Below the pieces are notes generated by a model. The model had not been told where the DNA came from. It made no database searches and saw only the letters and a program-made list of their open reading frames with translations. Below, piece after piece: positions 19,899-30,799 of a DNA stretch of 41,137 bases. Where the stretch lies: assembly GCF_000315625.1 (NCBI RefSeq), contig NW_005434645.1:526835-567971 (forward strand). Reading direction: 5' to 3'. The translations under genes and the position numbers were made by a program. The stretch is from Guillardia theta CCMP2712 (Eukaryota; Cryptophyceae; Pyrenomonadales; Geminigeraceae). Numbering within the stretch: the stretch's first letter is position 1; every line of letters begins with the position of its first letter.

Positions 19899-20579
19899 GG
19901 AAACGTGATTGAAAAAGCCTTTCGTTCATTATATTTACATTATCTACACAACCTGTCTGTTCAAGTCTCGTTCATTATATTTACATTATCTACACAACCT
20001 GTCTGTTCAAGTCTCGTTCATTATCCTACACGTCGATCACAATGCCTGCCTCCTTCATCCCCTTCATGCCAGGTCCTCCTCCAGTCTTCTCCTCGTGCTT
20101 TCTCCTCGCGGCAAGAATATTCTCCAAGCAGCTCCCCTTGCTCTCCTTCTTGTCTAGGAGTCCAGTTGTAACCCCCCTCACGCTCGCAGATGACTGCTCT
20201 GCCCGTCGCTTGCAAGGCAAAGCAGCAGCGCAGTCTGCAGGCCGGCACTGTCGGGGAGCGGCAGACAGAGACTCGGACCTCGGACCAGTAGACGGTGATG
20301 TTGCACATGCTGGCGGGGCGAGTCGCTGATGCTGCGTCTGGCGTGGGATGGGCGAGCAGGGCAGGATCAACTTGCGGTGATATGGGGTGGATCACAGGGT
20401 CCGGAAACTAGCTCCGTGTGGTAAAGACAAGGAGGCCGGGGGGGAGGAGGGGGTGGGTGAAGGGTGTAGCAGTAGTAAGTTGCAGGAAGGGGTGGGTGGG
20501 GGTGGAATCGTGTAAGTGCCAGGCACGGAGGTCACGAGGGACACACGGAGGCCACACGTCGAAGAAGTTGCTGACGCTG
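19899..20579. repeat. Right arm of inverted repeat (pairs with 18679-19312)
   Basis: Reverse complement of the left arm, about 47 bp longer because a 46-bp unit (CGTTCATTATATTTACATTA...) occurs twice in tandem at about 19922-20014 instead of once. Confidence 0.85.
20026..20308 (-). CDS. Gene D copy 2: small protein, frame kept only if short segment is spliced
   Basis: This is the inverted copy of gene D with start ATG at 20308. Relative to copy 1 it has +4 bases inside the GT...AG segment after WSE and +3 bases (one Ala codon) a little further on. Read straight through, the +4 shifts the frame and the protein would end differently. If the 31-base GT...AG segment is removed, the frame returns to CRPADCAA ... 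GIVIDV. Either this copy is a pseudogene or the segment really is a tiny intron. Confidence 0.4.
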
Positions 20580-21904
20580 ATCTTGAAGGCGAGCAACCTT
20601 TTTGGATTGCGGCCCATGCTCGGGGATACGAAACGCCGACGGTGTCTTCGAACGGTACTGTTCTAGTTTCAGTCATCACGACCTCATGACAGGTGGGCAG
20701 CGCCATTGTGACTCACTCAGGCTGCCAGGAAGCCTACCCGCCGTGACACTCTGTTGCCGCCACCGGACCGGAGCGCCGCGTCACACTGCTGTACTGTACT
20801 CAGTTCCGCCGGGCCAGAGTCCGCCGGGCCAGGACCGTGAGGGCCCTGTCACAGCCACTGGCTGGCGGCGCCGGGTGGGCCCGCCGCCGGCACGGCGCGG
20901 ACCTTCTGAGCCCGGGCCGCGGGCCGCGGCCGGCCCACGTTGATCCGATCGGATCGGATCGGCCCGGCCCGATAATCGGCGGCGCCGGCGCGCGTCACTA
21001 CGGAGTACCGTGCAGTTGTCAGTCGGATATAAGGAAAACTTCCAGGGGTGGTTCAAACTATTTTCCACAGGGGTGCAGTTGGTTAAGCTCCACAGTACCC
21101 TGGTGATAATGTCAAATTCAGGGGGTGGGGTAGTGATTCTTGAAGGTAAAGTGGGTGAAACGATGCGGTCTGCTGTAAAATAGAAAGGGGTAGGGTACTC
21201 TGAAGGTAAATTGGGGGTACTAAGTGATTCTCCAGTTGGTCTTCAAGCCTGCTCGTCCTTTTAAGTATTTCATATACTACTTTATCAATCAATAATTTTT
21301 TGTATTATAAATAATAACTTTTGGTAGGGTATTGAGAGGTGTTTTTCCTTTGCCTTTGGGAAATATGACGGGGCAAGGGAAAAGCAGATGCTGTAAACCA
21401 TCGGAGAGTTTGGGAGACACGCGCATGGTGCGAGGCTGGTAGAGAAGCAGGAGCAGGAGCAGCACGAGCAGGAGCAAGAGTGAGAGTGAGAGCAAGCGAA
21501 ACAGCACCAACAAGACAGAAAAGGAGCCAATCAGCAACAAAGTCCTCAACCAGAACTGGCCGAGGAGAATATCCCACTCAAGATTCGGATCAACAACGAA
21601 AAGGATCAGCAGTTTATCGTCAGTGTGAGCAACAGGATCAGTAGAGGCAAAGACGCTGAGAGATAAGCGCACTTTGTCATCGGGAATAACACACAGCGCA
21701 TCAAAACATCAAGATAGCCGAAAGCTAATATCTTCATCGCTTCGTCCAGATTCGGCATCAGAGTCTACACAAGTCTGATCAGGGAATAAATCCCTCTGAG
21801 TGAAGTCAAATACTCCGAGCGCTTGTAGGCACAGTCTCGCTGCATCAGAGCCTCGGTGTATACCAGAAGAGATGTTTCCAGGCGGGATGCGTTCTAGCTT
21901 GAAC
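20580..21904. other. Gene-free stretch: GC-rich island then low-complexity sequence
   Basis: 20660-21010 is a GC-rich island with GATCGGATCGGATCGG (about 20945) and GGGCCGCGGGCCGCGG. 21010-21230 has G-rich near-repeats (GGGGTAGGGTACTCTGAAGG, GGGGTAGTGATTCTTGAAGG). 21440-21490 is AGC/GAG-rich. A plus-strand frame near 21560-21660 (ENIPLKIRINNEKDQQFIV) could be an exon but has no partners. Confidence 0.4.
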
Positions 21905-23221
21905 ATGATGAGAATGCAATTTCGCATGCATTTTCCTTTTTATCAGCGAAGGTGATTGCTCTGTCTCTTTAGCACACTGAGATAATTACTTTTTTGTTTT
22001 CCTCTCCTTAGTTGCTCAACAAAAGCAGCCTTTGCTTCTACAGGAGGATTCAGCTTGCTTGCGATCGCGCAACAGTGAGCAGTCGTCTTGATACCTCCTC
22101 TGGCTTTTGAACTTGCTGAAAACAGATATCCTTTCCAATTTCAAGTAGTTGTGAGCACCATCAAGACGAGCATTGCTGATATCATAACTCAGACACAGGC
22201 ACATGCTTCTTGTGAACGTTTCATGATCTCAAACTTGATTGTAGATTGAAGGCAAAAGCATCACTGAGATCGACACAAAGAGAAATCTTGTGTTTGTGGT
22301 GTTCGGGGCAACTTACCTCGGGGGGTTTCAATGGTGGCTGCAAGTACGTCGCACATGTATTGGCGTGACCATTCTGAGACACAAGCAGGTCACCAAGTTT
22401 CGCCAGTGGTTCCCTGGCATGGACAGATTTGCTAACGCTACCTTTGCGGAGAAGCTGAAAGACGTGAGAGGGAGGAGGAGAGTTCAGACGAGGAGGTCCT
22501 GACCTTCGGCTTCTACAGGTTCCTGGGATGATCAGTGCAGGAAAGCAAGTAGCCTTCGACGTGTTTGTGCACCTTCCCTTCATGTACTTCCCCTGCTTCT
22601 ACACGGTACTGAGCGATGAAGCAACGAGGACGACGCAGCTCTGACCGAACCTTGATGCAGGTGAAGGAGTTTGTGCAAGGGAAGAGCTGGAATCCCATTG
22701 ACTGGGCTAAGGACGGATGCACAAAGTGAGCATATGTAGAGAGGGATGGAGCAGGGATGGAGCAGGAGCAAATGCAGGAGGCAAGGGTTGGAGGAGGAAC
22801 TGGAAGGAACTGGAAGGATGGGGATGGAGATGGGGATGGGAATGGAGAGGTGGCAAGAAGCAGGAAGGGTGATGACAAGCTGCCTCAGGTATTACAACAA
22901 CTTCAGAAAGGACACTTACGCTATGTTCTGCCTGTGGGCGCCGGCTGATTGTGTTCTGTTTGCGGTACCGATGTGGCTCCGAATGCCGTAAGTTTTGCTC
23001 TTTTCTTTGTTCTTTCCACTCTCCTCGCTACATTACACTTCCATCCGCATTCATCTTTCTTCGTACGATGCTGCCCTGTTGCGACTCATTGCACTGACAT
23101 CGACTTGGCCTGACTCGTATGCTACAGCGGGAGGCATCTGGTGAGCCTTGGGTGGACAGCATACCTATCCTTTCTAAGAGGTGCCAAGATTCCTGAGAAG
23201 GCGATAGAGGATAAGAAATAA
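21905..23221 (+). CDS. Mpv17/PMP22 family membrane protein, 233 aa
   Basis: Nine exons: 21905-21951, 22012-22074, 22126-22198, 22245-22343, 22389-22463, 22519-22605, 22661-22725, 22889-22987, 23128-23221. All phases agree and the sum is 234 codons. The family comprises four-helix proteins of the inner mitochondrial or peroxisomal membrane, proposed to act as channels. Family features: an early helix with TIKTSIADIITQTQ (the usual G/A-D-x-x-x-Q turn), a helix around VFGATYLGGFQWWLQ, FVHLPFMYFPCFY, and the C-terminal signature region FRKDTYAMFCLWAPADCVLF ... GWTAYLSFLRG. The N-terminus MMRMQFRMHFPFYQRSCS is basic and amphipathic, fitting a mitochondrial presequence (inference). The third intron (22199-22244) begins GC instead of GT; no GT alternative keeps the frame. 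Confidence 0.8.
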
Positions 23222-23581
23222 TCATCATGCTGCTGTACTTGATTTATTTGTTTCACTTCCAATGACAATTGCATTAAAAATTCATCTAAGGTGACCTGAT
23301 TGCGCGAAATTCATTTCATTCGGCTTTCATTTCCTGTGGAGGAGGAGGGATTGCGTGAAACACGTTGGGATTGGATAATTCAGTCGGAAGCGTCAAACTA
23401 ACGCAGAAGAGGCACGAGAACATCGGGATGTTCATTACCAATGTTTAAGATACATGCGAGTCATCCCCGAGCTTTAGACAACGCTGGCCTTTACGACGGG
23501 AACGATGCGTCTCTTCTTGGAAGCCTGCGACGCCTCGGCCGCAGCAGTCTCACTTGGCTCCTCTTTCTCCTGCAGGCAGCA
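23222..23581. other. Intergenic gap between convergent genes
   Basis: About 360 bp between the Mpv17 stop and the CAF-1 stop on the other strand. No gene is recognised; it presumably holds both 3' ends. Confidence 0.5.
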
Positions 23582-26108
23582 TCAGTCGTTGCCTCCCTTT
23601 CCCTCACTTCTCACTGTAGCAAACGACGTATCAAGCTTCCGCGATATTGTTTCTGCAACCCCCTGCTCAGCCGTAGGACACTCCTCCTCTGCTTCGGGGT
23701 TGCCGGTGTCGTCAGATTTCTCGCAAGCTTGGCTCCTATTCTTCTCTTTGCAGACGGAGAACGCAGATCCTTTTTCTACTCTATCTTCCCTCGCTCCTGG
23801 TGTTGCAGGCGCAACTTCTGCGTTGGGTTTCACCAAGGAAGGGATGATCCTTCTCTTCCTGCCGCTCTCAGTTTGTGCCTTCTCAGCTGCCGCTGGTTGC
23901 TCTGTGACCGTAACATCTTCAATTTCCAAATGCTCTCTCGCTCCACCATCCTCCTTGCCCTCCTTCTCCTCACTACCCTCCTTGTTGTCCTTGTTCCCCT
24001 TGTTCTCCACTTCGGCACTGTTGTCCCCTGAGTTAGCTGGGCACACAATCTCGGGATTTTCTGTTTTCCCAGCTTCCATGTACTGCAGTCACAGGTTGAG
24101 AAATCAGAGAGCAAGGGGAAGGGAATGACCTTCTGGACTGTAAGGGGAAGTAGATCGTGATCGAGCGGCTCTCCGAATTCACCTGCACAACCAACTCACG
24201 CGCCATGAGGATTGGGTATGGGCCCACCAGGTGCGAACTCGACGATTGAACAATAACCATCGCTGGATGTCACGATCATGAACTTGCCATCACTGGACCA
24301 TGCGATGTCCGTGAGAGGAGTGAAATGAATTCCACTGACGTAGAGTATCGGAGTTTGCATTTGAGCGGTGTCATAAACCAACATTGAGCTCTGTGTGGCT
24401 ACCGCAAAGATCATTCTGGAGGGAGAAGATTGAGAGTGAGAAACTGATCGGACAAACGAATGAGACATGAATAATCCTACCTGTAAGGCAAGTTGAAGGG
24501 CGAAGCAGACGTGTCAGCGCTCCCTAGCTTTGCTGGAGATTGAAACAACTTCTCTGGTGTAGGCAAAGGTCGATCACCAACTGCAGATGTTTACCATCAC
24601 AAATACTGACAGTCAAGGATAACTACCCACCTTGTTCTTCGCAGGTCGCTATCTTGAATAGAACCGGACAAAACCTGCTCTCTTGTAAGCAGCCATGCAA
24701 ACGTCAAACACCATCCTTTACCGGACGGCTATGCTTGGCTGTTTCCCACAAGGCAGGACGGCAAAAGGCTTGGCAAGATTTCTTCGCGCAAATACGTTTG
24801 TAGAGTATACTGGCTTCGTAGTTTGACTTTGCTGGTAGAGGCCTCCAGGAATAACGACAAACAACCCATCCGGCGACCATGCAGCTCTCCGTCGATGAGC
24901 AGCCACCGTATCATCGATGAAAATCTTATACTCTCTGCCAAATGGAATGAGAGAGTTGTCGCAGAAGCAAGAACTTGAAATTCAGACCGCTGCTTGATCT
25001 CTGGTGAAGACGTCTCTAGTTTCGGAAACTCCATTTTAGAAGCAATGTGCACTGTTCTGCAATCCGCCTTCCACCTGTGCGGGTCGTTAACTAACAACGC
25101 AGCGCCGATCAGAATGAGCTACTTCTTCGATTTCGACACGTGAAAGCGGCACGAGCTGTCGCTGCTGACGGTTAAGATGAAATCCCCTTGCGGATCCCAG
25201 GAGGCTCCAAGGACGAAGTGATCATGTCCTCGAATGCTGCAGGCAACCTACACCACCATGAGCCACACAAGCAGACATACACTGAAGAAGCTTCACCTTG
25301 TCCTTCGAGAAGAGGTTGAATACCTGAAGATAAGTCAGGACTGAAACGAAAACACGCAACAAGCTCTAACCGTCCCGGTGTTGTCAACTGAAGCAGAAAC
25401 GAGTTGAAGAGACGAGGGTGACCATGAGAGATCGCAAACGTCGAGGGTATGAGATCTCAACACGGTCATGAATTCCCATCTGCCGTCAAAGATCAAATCC
25501 AAGGCTGGTCCCTTCCTACCGACCTCTCGGAGCCCGGGGTAATGGGGCTGTTGGACGTGGAGCTTCGCTTCCATATGATGATTGCTCCTTCAACACCTGA
25601 CAAGACGTGAGACGAGAAGTCCATGTTCAAGTAAGCCCATCACCCGAGGACGCAAGCAGGTCTCCTTTGGGGCAAAACCTCAGGCAGTTGACAGGCTTTT
25701 CATGACCTTGAAGGTCCTGGATGAATTGTACAGGTGCCTTGCCAAGCAGGGTCAGACTCTCGTGGGGTGCATGTGAATGCTGACCTCCACTGCATTCTCC
25801 CCGTCGTTCAGTAGCCATAGGTGGATTCCTCCCGTCCCGTCCGGCTCACTCCCGCCAGTCGCGCACAGCCGTGGAAGGTGAGGGTGAAAGTCGATAGCAA
25901 ACACAGGGCTCTTGCCATGCCAGTGGATCTGTGGAGTGCGGACTGTGACAGGCTGTTTGGTGCTGGGAGCTAGCGACGTGACAGGCTGTTTGGTGCTGGG
26001 AGCTATCGATGGCTGTTCACCTGCTGTAGTAATCGAACCCTCTGCTGTAATTTTCTGCTTGAGCTGGACATCTGAGCAGGGGGTAGTCTCCACCGCACAG
26101 CCAGACAT
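23582..26108 (-). CDS. CHAF1B: Chromatin assembly factor 1 subunit B (CAF-1 p60/Cac2/FAS2), WD40 protein, about 625 aa
   Basis: Exons: 25785-26108, 25644-25737, 25524-25596, 25371-25479, 25283-25323, 25123-25236, 24988-25074, 24722-24934, 24631-24674, 24481-24580, then an exon from 24415 and a last exon ending at TGA 23582. CAF-1 deposits H3-H4 on new DNA in the nucleus; p60 is its beta-propeller subunit. Matching blocks: WHGKSPVFAIDFHP, LQGHEKPVNCLRFCPKGDLL, LRSHTLDVCDLSWSP, VSASVDNTGT, GHDHFVLGASWDPQGDFILT, RRAAWSPDGLFVVIPGG, FNLPYRMIFAVATQ, DIAWSSDGKFMIVTSSDGYC. The C-terminal exon is acidic with a basic nuclear motif, GRKRRIIPSLV. Its junction is unresolved: the obvious donor (after 24200) gives the wrong phase, while a donor at 24228 with acceptor at 24072 keeps the frame. 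The N-terminal extension holds a duplicated 11-residue unit (APSTKQPVT). Confidence 0.85.
25945..26010. repeat. 33-bp tandem duplication inside CAF-1 subunit B exon 1
   Basis: GTGACAGGCTGTTTGGTGCT and following bases occur twice, adding 11 codons (x-APSTKQPVT-x) in frame before the first WD40 blade. Confidence 0.7.
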
Positions 26109-26930
26109 TCCCAGACCTTGAAAATGCCGAGTCAGTTACAGAGAACAATATCGACGAATAATGAATATTGTTGAGGTATCGTGTATGAGAAGGAGGATTC
26201 ATCCAAACATCCGAACAAAGTCGAATTTACACAAGACAGCTGCTCTGGAGATTGCTGATATGCCCTAGCACAACCACCACCATCATAATTGTCATGCTGA
26301 CAAGCGAAACACGTTACATGTACTCATTGTCTCCACCTATCTCATCAAGCTCTTTCCCCGCTTCTCCATCTCTCCCTTCATTTTCCCGCTTCTCCATCTC
26401 TCCCTTCATTTTCCCGCTTCTTCATCTCTCCCTTCATTTTCCCGCTTCGCCCCCTCCACCATCGCCAACTTGCCCTTCCTCAGGAGCGCGGGAAACTTGG
26501 ACCCTACCCCGATGAAGGACGAGTTCCCCCACCACCCCTCCATACCTCTGTTTTCCTACATTGAGACCACCCGGTGCAATCGAATGGCCTTTAGTCCTGC
26601 ACCCTACTGGTGCCGGGCCGGGCCGAACCGGGCATTCAATAATGATCATCGGATGGCCGCGCCGGCAGACCGCCGGACTCAGTTCCAAGTTCGATGGGGA
26701 GTCACAGGCTGAGCGGGGCCGACCGTACGCCCGGCCAGTCGCCGGTCCTTGCCACAGTGTGGCGAGTCCAAGTCACTTTCAGTGATGCTCCATACGCTAT
26801 GCCGCACTGAATCTTCCGGGCAACTTTATTTCGACGTGCGCACATCATCGGCCACCCGGTATCGCAGCAGTGCGCCGCGAGCGGCAGGGTGAACTTCGGA
26901 AGGCAAGATCGAACCGTGTGTCCGGGCCGC
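26109..26930. other. Gene-free stretch: tandem repeat and GC-rich island
   Basis: 26369-26455 is a 28-bp pyrimidine-rich unit repeated about three times (GCTTCTCCATCTCTCCCTTC...). 26570-26930 is a GC-rich island (GGGCCGGGCCGAACCGGGC, GCCGGCAGACCGCCGG). This stretch separates the 5' end of the CAF-1 gene from the 3' end of the 2H gene. Confidence 0.5.
26369..26455. repeat. 28-bp tandem repeat, three copies
   Basis: The unit GCTTCTCCATCTCTCCCTTC plus ATTTTCCC occurs three times in direct succession with one C/T change in the third copy. All-pyrimidine bias on the plus strand. Confidence 0.75.
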
Positions 26931-28309
26931 CTAGATGAGATTCCAAGTAGAATGGAGATTCTGCGGCGGATGCATGTAAGGCCTGCCAACGTCTGTCAAC
27001 CTTGTACGAGTGTACGTCACTCAGGAGAACTCACACTTTCTCCACCACAAGGTGCATCTTCTCCGCAGAGACCGCCAAACCCTCCGAGGGCCAATTCTTG
27101 CGCATGATGCTATCAAAGCACTCCTGTCTAGCGAGCTCAATCTCACGGTGACCCGCCGCCTCCAAGTCATCGACACCTTCACTTGGGAAAACTTGCAGTC
27201 CGGGGTGTCTCGCCACCTGAGTATCTAAGAGCCAGTCAATGCGCCTGGCGGTTCAATACAGCAACAGATTGCTCACGGTGCTGTGCATAATCGTCGGGAA
27301 GTGAGCTAAAGAAACGTCGATGTTCTTGTAGCCCATCTGCGGAAGCTTATTCTCAGCCTGCAAGGGACCCGTCAGCTCAAGAGAGCTTGAAGGCGCTCAA
27401 CGCATAACCTCTTCCTTCAAAATCCGCCGAATGTTCTCGATCGCCTTGTCCACGTCATCGTACATGAGAACTACCGCCTTCAAACCAGACAAACACGCAA
27501 GTCAGTCTAATCGTCATCCAAACACTTTTCTGTTGACAAGAATTCGTAAAATTCGATGGACTCAATGAGTTCAAGCTCGCATACGTCGGGATAGGCTACT
27601 GCCTCCTTGCAGCGCAGCTTTATCTTGCCCCTCGGCCATTCCGGATGAGACATCGCATGCTCTATCAGCTGATTCCAACCATTGAGATATTCCTAAGATA
27701 TCAGTCAGACACTGAACAAACCAGATCTTGCCTTGCCTCCTTAAGTTCCTGACTGCCTAATGGAGGCCGGGTGAAGGAGTAACACGTCAAAAGTGTTGTG
27801 TGGAGTGTTGAGAAGGGATAAACATAAGCATCTTTGAACATTGGCTGATAGAGCGAGTTCAGGTCACTAAGTGTAAGGCCGCAACAAGGTAGGTACCTCA
27901 TTCTTGATGTCATTTGCTAAACTCTCGTATGCGTCCTGCATCGATGGGTCGCATGGGAAATTGGTGATGAGCACGAGGCCCCAACATTCCTCAGATGTGC
28001 CATTCTCCAGGCCTTTGATGTATTTATTCGCAACAATATTCTCCTCCCCCATTGCTGTCCGATGGCCTTCAAGAACACTCCTCGTACTGGGCCGCAAGTC
28101 AGTCTCAATCTTCACTTCCCACGTTTGAGAACCAATCCCCTTCACATAGAAACTACCTCACGAGAACCATCAGCTGTCAAATATCCTCAATCAGAACGAT
28201 CTTAATTCATGATACCCTCTGCAAGCAAGTGATCTGTCAAGACTTAAACGCCGCACTTGATCACTTCATCTCCCATCCTCGCCATCTCCCCCTTCCCACC
28301 GTCCTCCAT
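26931..28309 (-). CDS. 2H phosphoesterase-like protein (LigT/cyclic phosphodiesterase superfamily), about 300 aa
   Basis: Exons: 28250-28309, 27897-28139, 27722-27844, 27585-27668 (or to 27692), 27409-27477, 27277-27357, 27035-27216, 26931-26982. With these boundaries all phases agree. The 2H fold uses two H-x-T/S motifs to cleave 2',3'-cyclic phosphates or related bonds. Here the candidates are LHTTLL (exon 3) and IMHSTV (exon 6), about 85 residues apart. The C-terminus LVVEKVPYMHPP matches the closing strand seen in several eukaryotic 2H-like proteins. The start (MEDGGKGEMARMGDEVIKCG) is the best available ATG but depends on a 110-bp first intron. Substrate unknown. One intron would be only 29 bp if the longer exon 4 is used; the 53-bp alternative is preferred. 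Confidence 0.6.
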
Positions 28310-28933
28310 CTGAGCGGCCTACGGTTCCGGATTCCCACGACCACCGCCGGGGCACCCAGCTAGCGGTCAACACAGGCTAGAACTTGAAAAAAAAAAGAAA
28401 AAAAACAGAACTTGAATAGTATCTGGAATACTACTGAGTATGCCCTCAGTTTAGATCCTCCCCCTCCTTTGTTTGCTCCGGTTTGCCTTTCTTTTTCAGT
28501 CAATAAATCAAATAGCCTGAACGGCACACGGCAGGCCGCACCGTGACGGTCAAGCCGGGCCTGCGTGACCGCCGACGGTGTGCCAGTGCCATGCCGGGGA
28601 CCGGGACCAGGTGCGCCGTGCCGTCAGCCTGGCAGCAGCCTGGGCCAGCCTGAGACCGACGGTCACTGAGCCGCTAGGTACTAGGCTCGGCTGAGCCTGT
28701 GACGGCGACTCAGCGGCCGCTGGGGAGCGCCCGTGCATCACTGACTCGCCCGGCGCGGCGCCGAACGGTTCACTCCGCATGGCGGCCGCGCCGACTCGGC
28801 GAGGCGGCTGGCCCGGCTCAGTGACGGTGACTCGCAACTCAGTGAAAACCCGGGCATGATTCGAGTCCCTTTTACTTTTAAAAGTTAATTGTTCAATGAT
28901 TAACCTGCTCAGAAACGATAGCCAATCATAAGT
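28310..28933. other. Gene-free stretch with GC-rich island
   Basis: 28388-28405 is A-rich (AAAAAAAAAAGAAAAAAAAC). 28510-28850 is a GC-rich island rich in GTGACGG, CAGTGAC, GCCGGGC and GGCGGCC words. No gene is recognised. Confidence 0.5.
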
Positions 28934-29991
28934 TCAATTGCAGGACTCGGGAATTGTAGCTTGTGATTTGATTCGCTGAGGACCCCACAGCCGCCGCCTA
29001 GGACAAGTCAATACCAAAGTTAGAATGCAGGCAAGCTGAAGCTCTCTTTTTGCATGATCAATAAGACAGGAAGGTCTTACTCTTCGAGAATCTTTTCAGC
29101 TTTCATCAAAATTTGATTCCATCCATCTGTCATACTTTCAAATCTTAGTATATGCATTCAATCATGATTGGTGTATGTAATAATTCTGTATTCTTTGGAC
29201 TAAGAGATACCTGTACGCCTTTTCTTCTTGAGCAGCCATGTTTGCGGCCCCAGCCCCTTCCTTATTTGATTCTTGTTGAAGCTCCTTGATTAACAGTTTG
29301 ATCAACAATCTTATTGAAGCCAAGACTCTTACCTGCAGAGTTTTTGCGATCGTCTTCCTACATATGTTGACGGAGTCATCAAGGTCTATCGTAAGGTTTG
29401 ACTTGGAGAGCGAGTAATCGAAGGGGTTTTGGCACACTTGTCTCGCACGGTTGCACTCATCCAAGACTTGGCATTTGAAGCTCATAAGAGTTTTGTCCGA
29501 ACCATGGCGTAGCAAAATCCTTGCTCTATCGTCCTCTAGCTTCTTTGCGGCATTCACACTTTCAAGATGATGTTGAGCTCGGTGATCAGGTTTATGCTCC
29601 TTCGTGTCTTCTGCGATTGTGAGAAACCGGGAGGCCGCGTGGTCTAGCTCAGTGTACCAGCTGGGTACCGTTACCGACTTCGACTGAGCGACGTCATCGT
29701 CCTCCTTACTCGCATCCGCTCGCCAGACATTTGCCAGGGGACACTTGCATCTGCCATTGCAAACAGATGAAAGAAGGAGGGAAACAGGGAAACAAGTAAA
29801 GAAGAACGAGGACAAGAGGGAAAGAGGAAGGAGGAAAGGAAAACGTCATGCAATCTGTGCATTTTAGTTTCAATCTGTAGGTTTTACCTTGGACAGTACT
29901 CCCACTTGATCTTAACATAGATCTCTTGCTCGCATCCTGGGCATCGAAACCAACCTGTGGGAATGTGTCGATTGACCGGGCTGCTGGTCAT
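28934..29991 (-). CDS. Zinc-ribbon-like protein with helical region, 240 aa
   Basis: Exons: 29888-29991, 29333-29750, 29211-29284, 29081-29143, 28934-28997, all in phase (723 nt). The first exon and the start of the second together form a cysteine cluster: WFRCPGCEQEIYVKIKWEYC, then PRCKCP. Two CPxC-type pairs about 16 residues apart are typical of a zinc ribbon. The rest is charged and helical (LESVNAAKKLEDDRARILL, FKCQVLDECNRARQVCQNPF), ending AYRFESMTDGWNQILMKAEK and a basic tail. No specific family is recognised. A nucleic-acid or protein-binding role is inference from the ribbon. Confidence 0.6.
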
Positions 29992-30799
29992 CTAACAATT
30001 CCTTCAATATCGTGCAGCTCACAAGTTAGCATTGTACAAACTCATATTCCTTGTCAGAGATCAGTGATTGTGCTTCCAGGCCAACTTGAGAACATACAAA
30101 GGAGGAGGACTATCGTTTCACGTTGTCTCTTTCTTCATTGCTGCTGCCAATAGCAATCAAGGTCATTTTGTGCAGGAACTTTTCGTGAGATGTAGGAACT
30201 ACGGAGGCCGGGCCGGGCGGCCGCCCCGGCCGGCTCCGCAGTGGCGTGTGACGGCGTCCGAGGTGATTAGTGACGGCGTCGTGCGTCAGTGCACGGCACG
30301 GTACTGGGCCGCCGGAGTCGTGCTCACTCTGAAAGTCCGAAGTCAATGACGCGGATCACAGTGTAACACTGACACTGCACCGTCAGTCTTTACAGAGTCA
30401 AAGGCCGTCAAGTTAAAAATTGACTTTGACTAAGTTCGCCGGCCCGGAACTTCGGAAAGGGCGGTCTTCCGCAAGCTCAGTGAGCACTCAGTGATCGGAC
30501 CGCCGGTACCGTGACGGTGCGTGCCAGCAATGACGCCGGCTCCGAAGTACGGTGACTGATCGGACTCAGCCTGGCCCGGCGCCGGGCGCGGCCCGGGCCG
30601 CTCAGTCCTGAGGCTGACCGCTCGGCCCACCCACCGGTACAACGGCGCAGGCTTTTGAGTAATTCATTTGGTTTCAAGCTTACTAAGTTAGGTGCCAGTC
30701 TTGGGAGGTTGTTTGGAGATCTGACGAATCGCGCCCCACCTGCTTCCCAGCAGCTCCTCGCTCTTAAAATCTGTAACGAGAGGGTCCATCACAGGGGAA
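29992..30799. other. Gene-free stretch with GC-rich island
   Basis: 30190-30650 is a GC-rich island (GGCCGGGCCGGGCGGCCGCC, repeated CAGTGA/GTGACGG). The rest carries no supported gene. Confidence 0.5.

Noticed and set aside
21289-21672. Leu-rich minus-strand ORF that looks like a membrane protein
   Set aside because: It is the antisense of an AGC/GAG-rich low-complexity tract, giving artificial runs of Leu, Ser and Cys.
23441-24128. Two long plus-strand ORFs with Ser/Leu-rich sequence
   Set aside because: Antisense shadows of the acidic C-terminal exon of CAF-1 subunit B.
26369-26455. CRISPR-like array (28-bp repeated unit)
   Set aside because: The units are directly adjacent with no spacers and pyrimidine-only, so it is a minisatellite. 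The same applies to 38786-38880.
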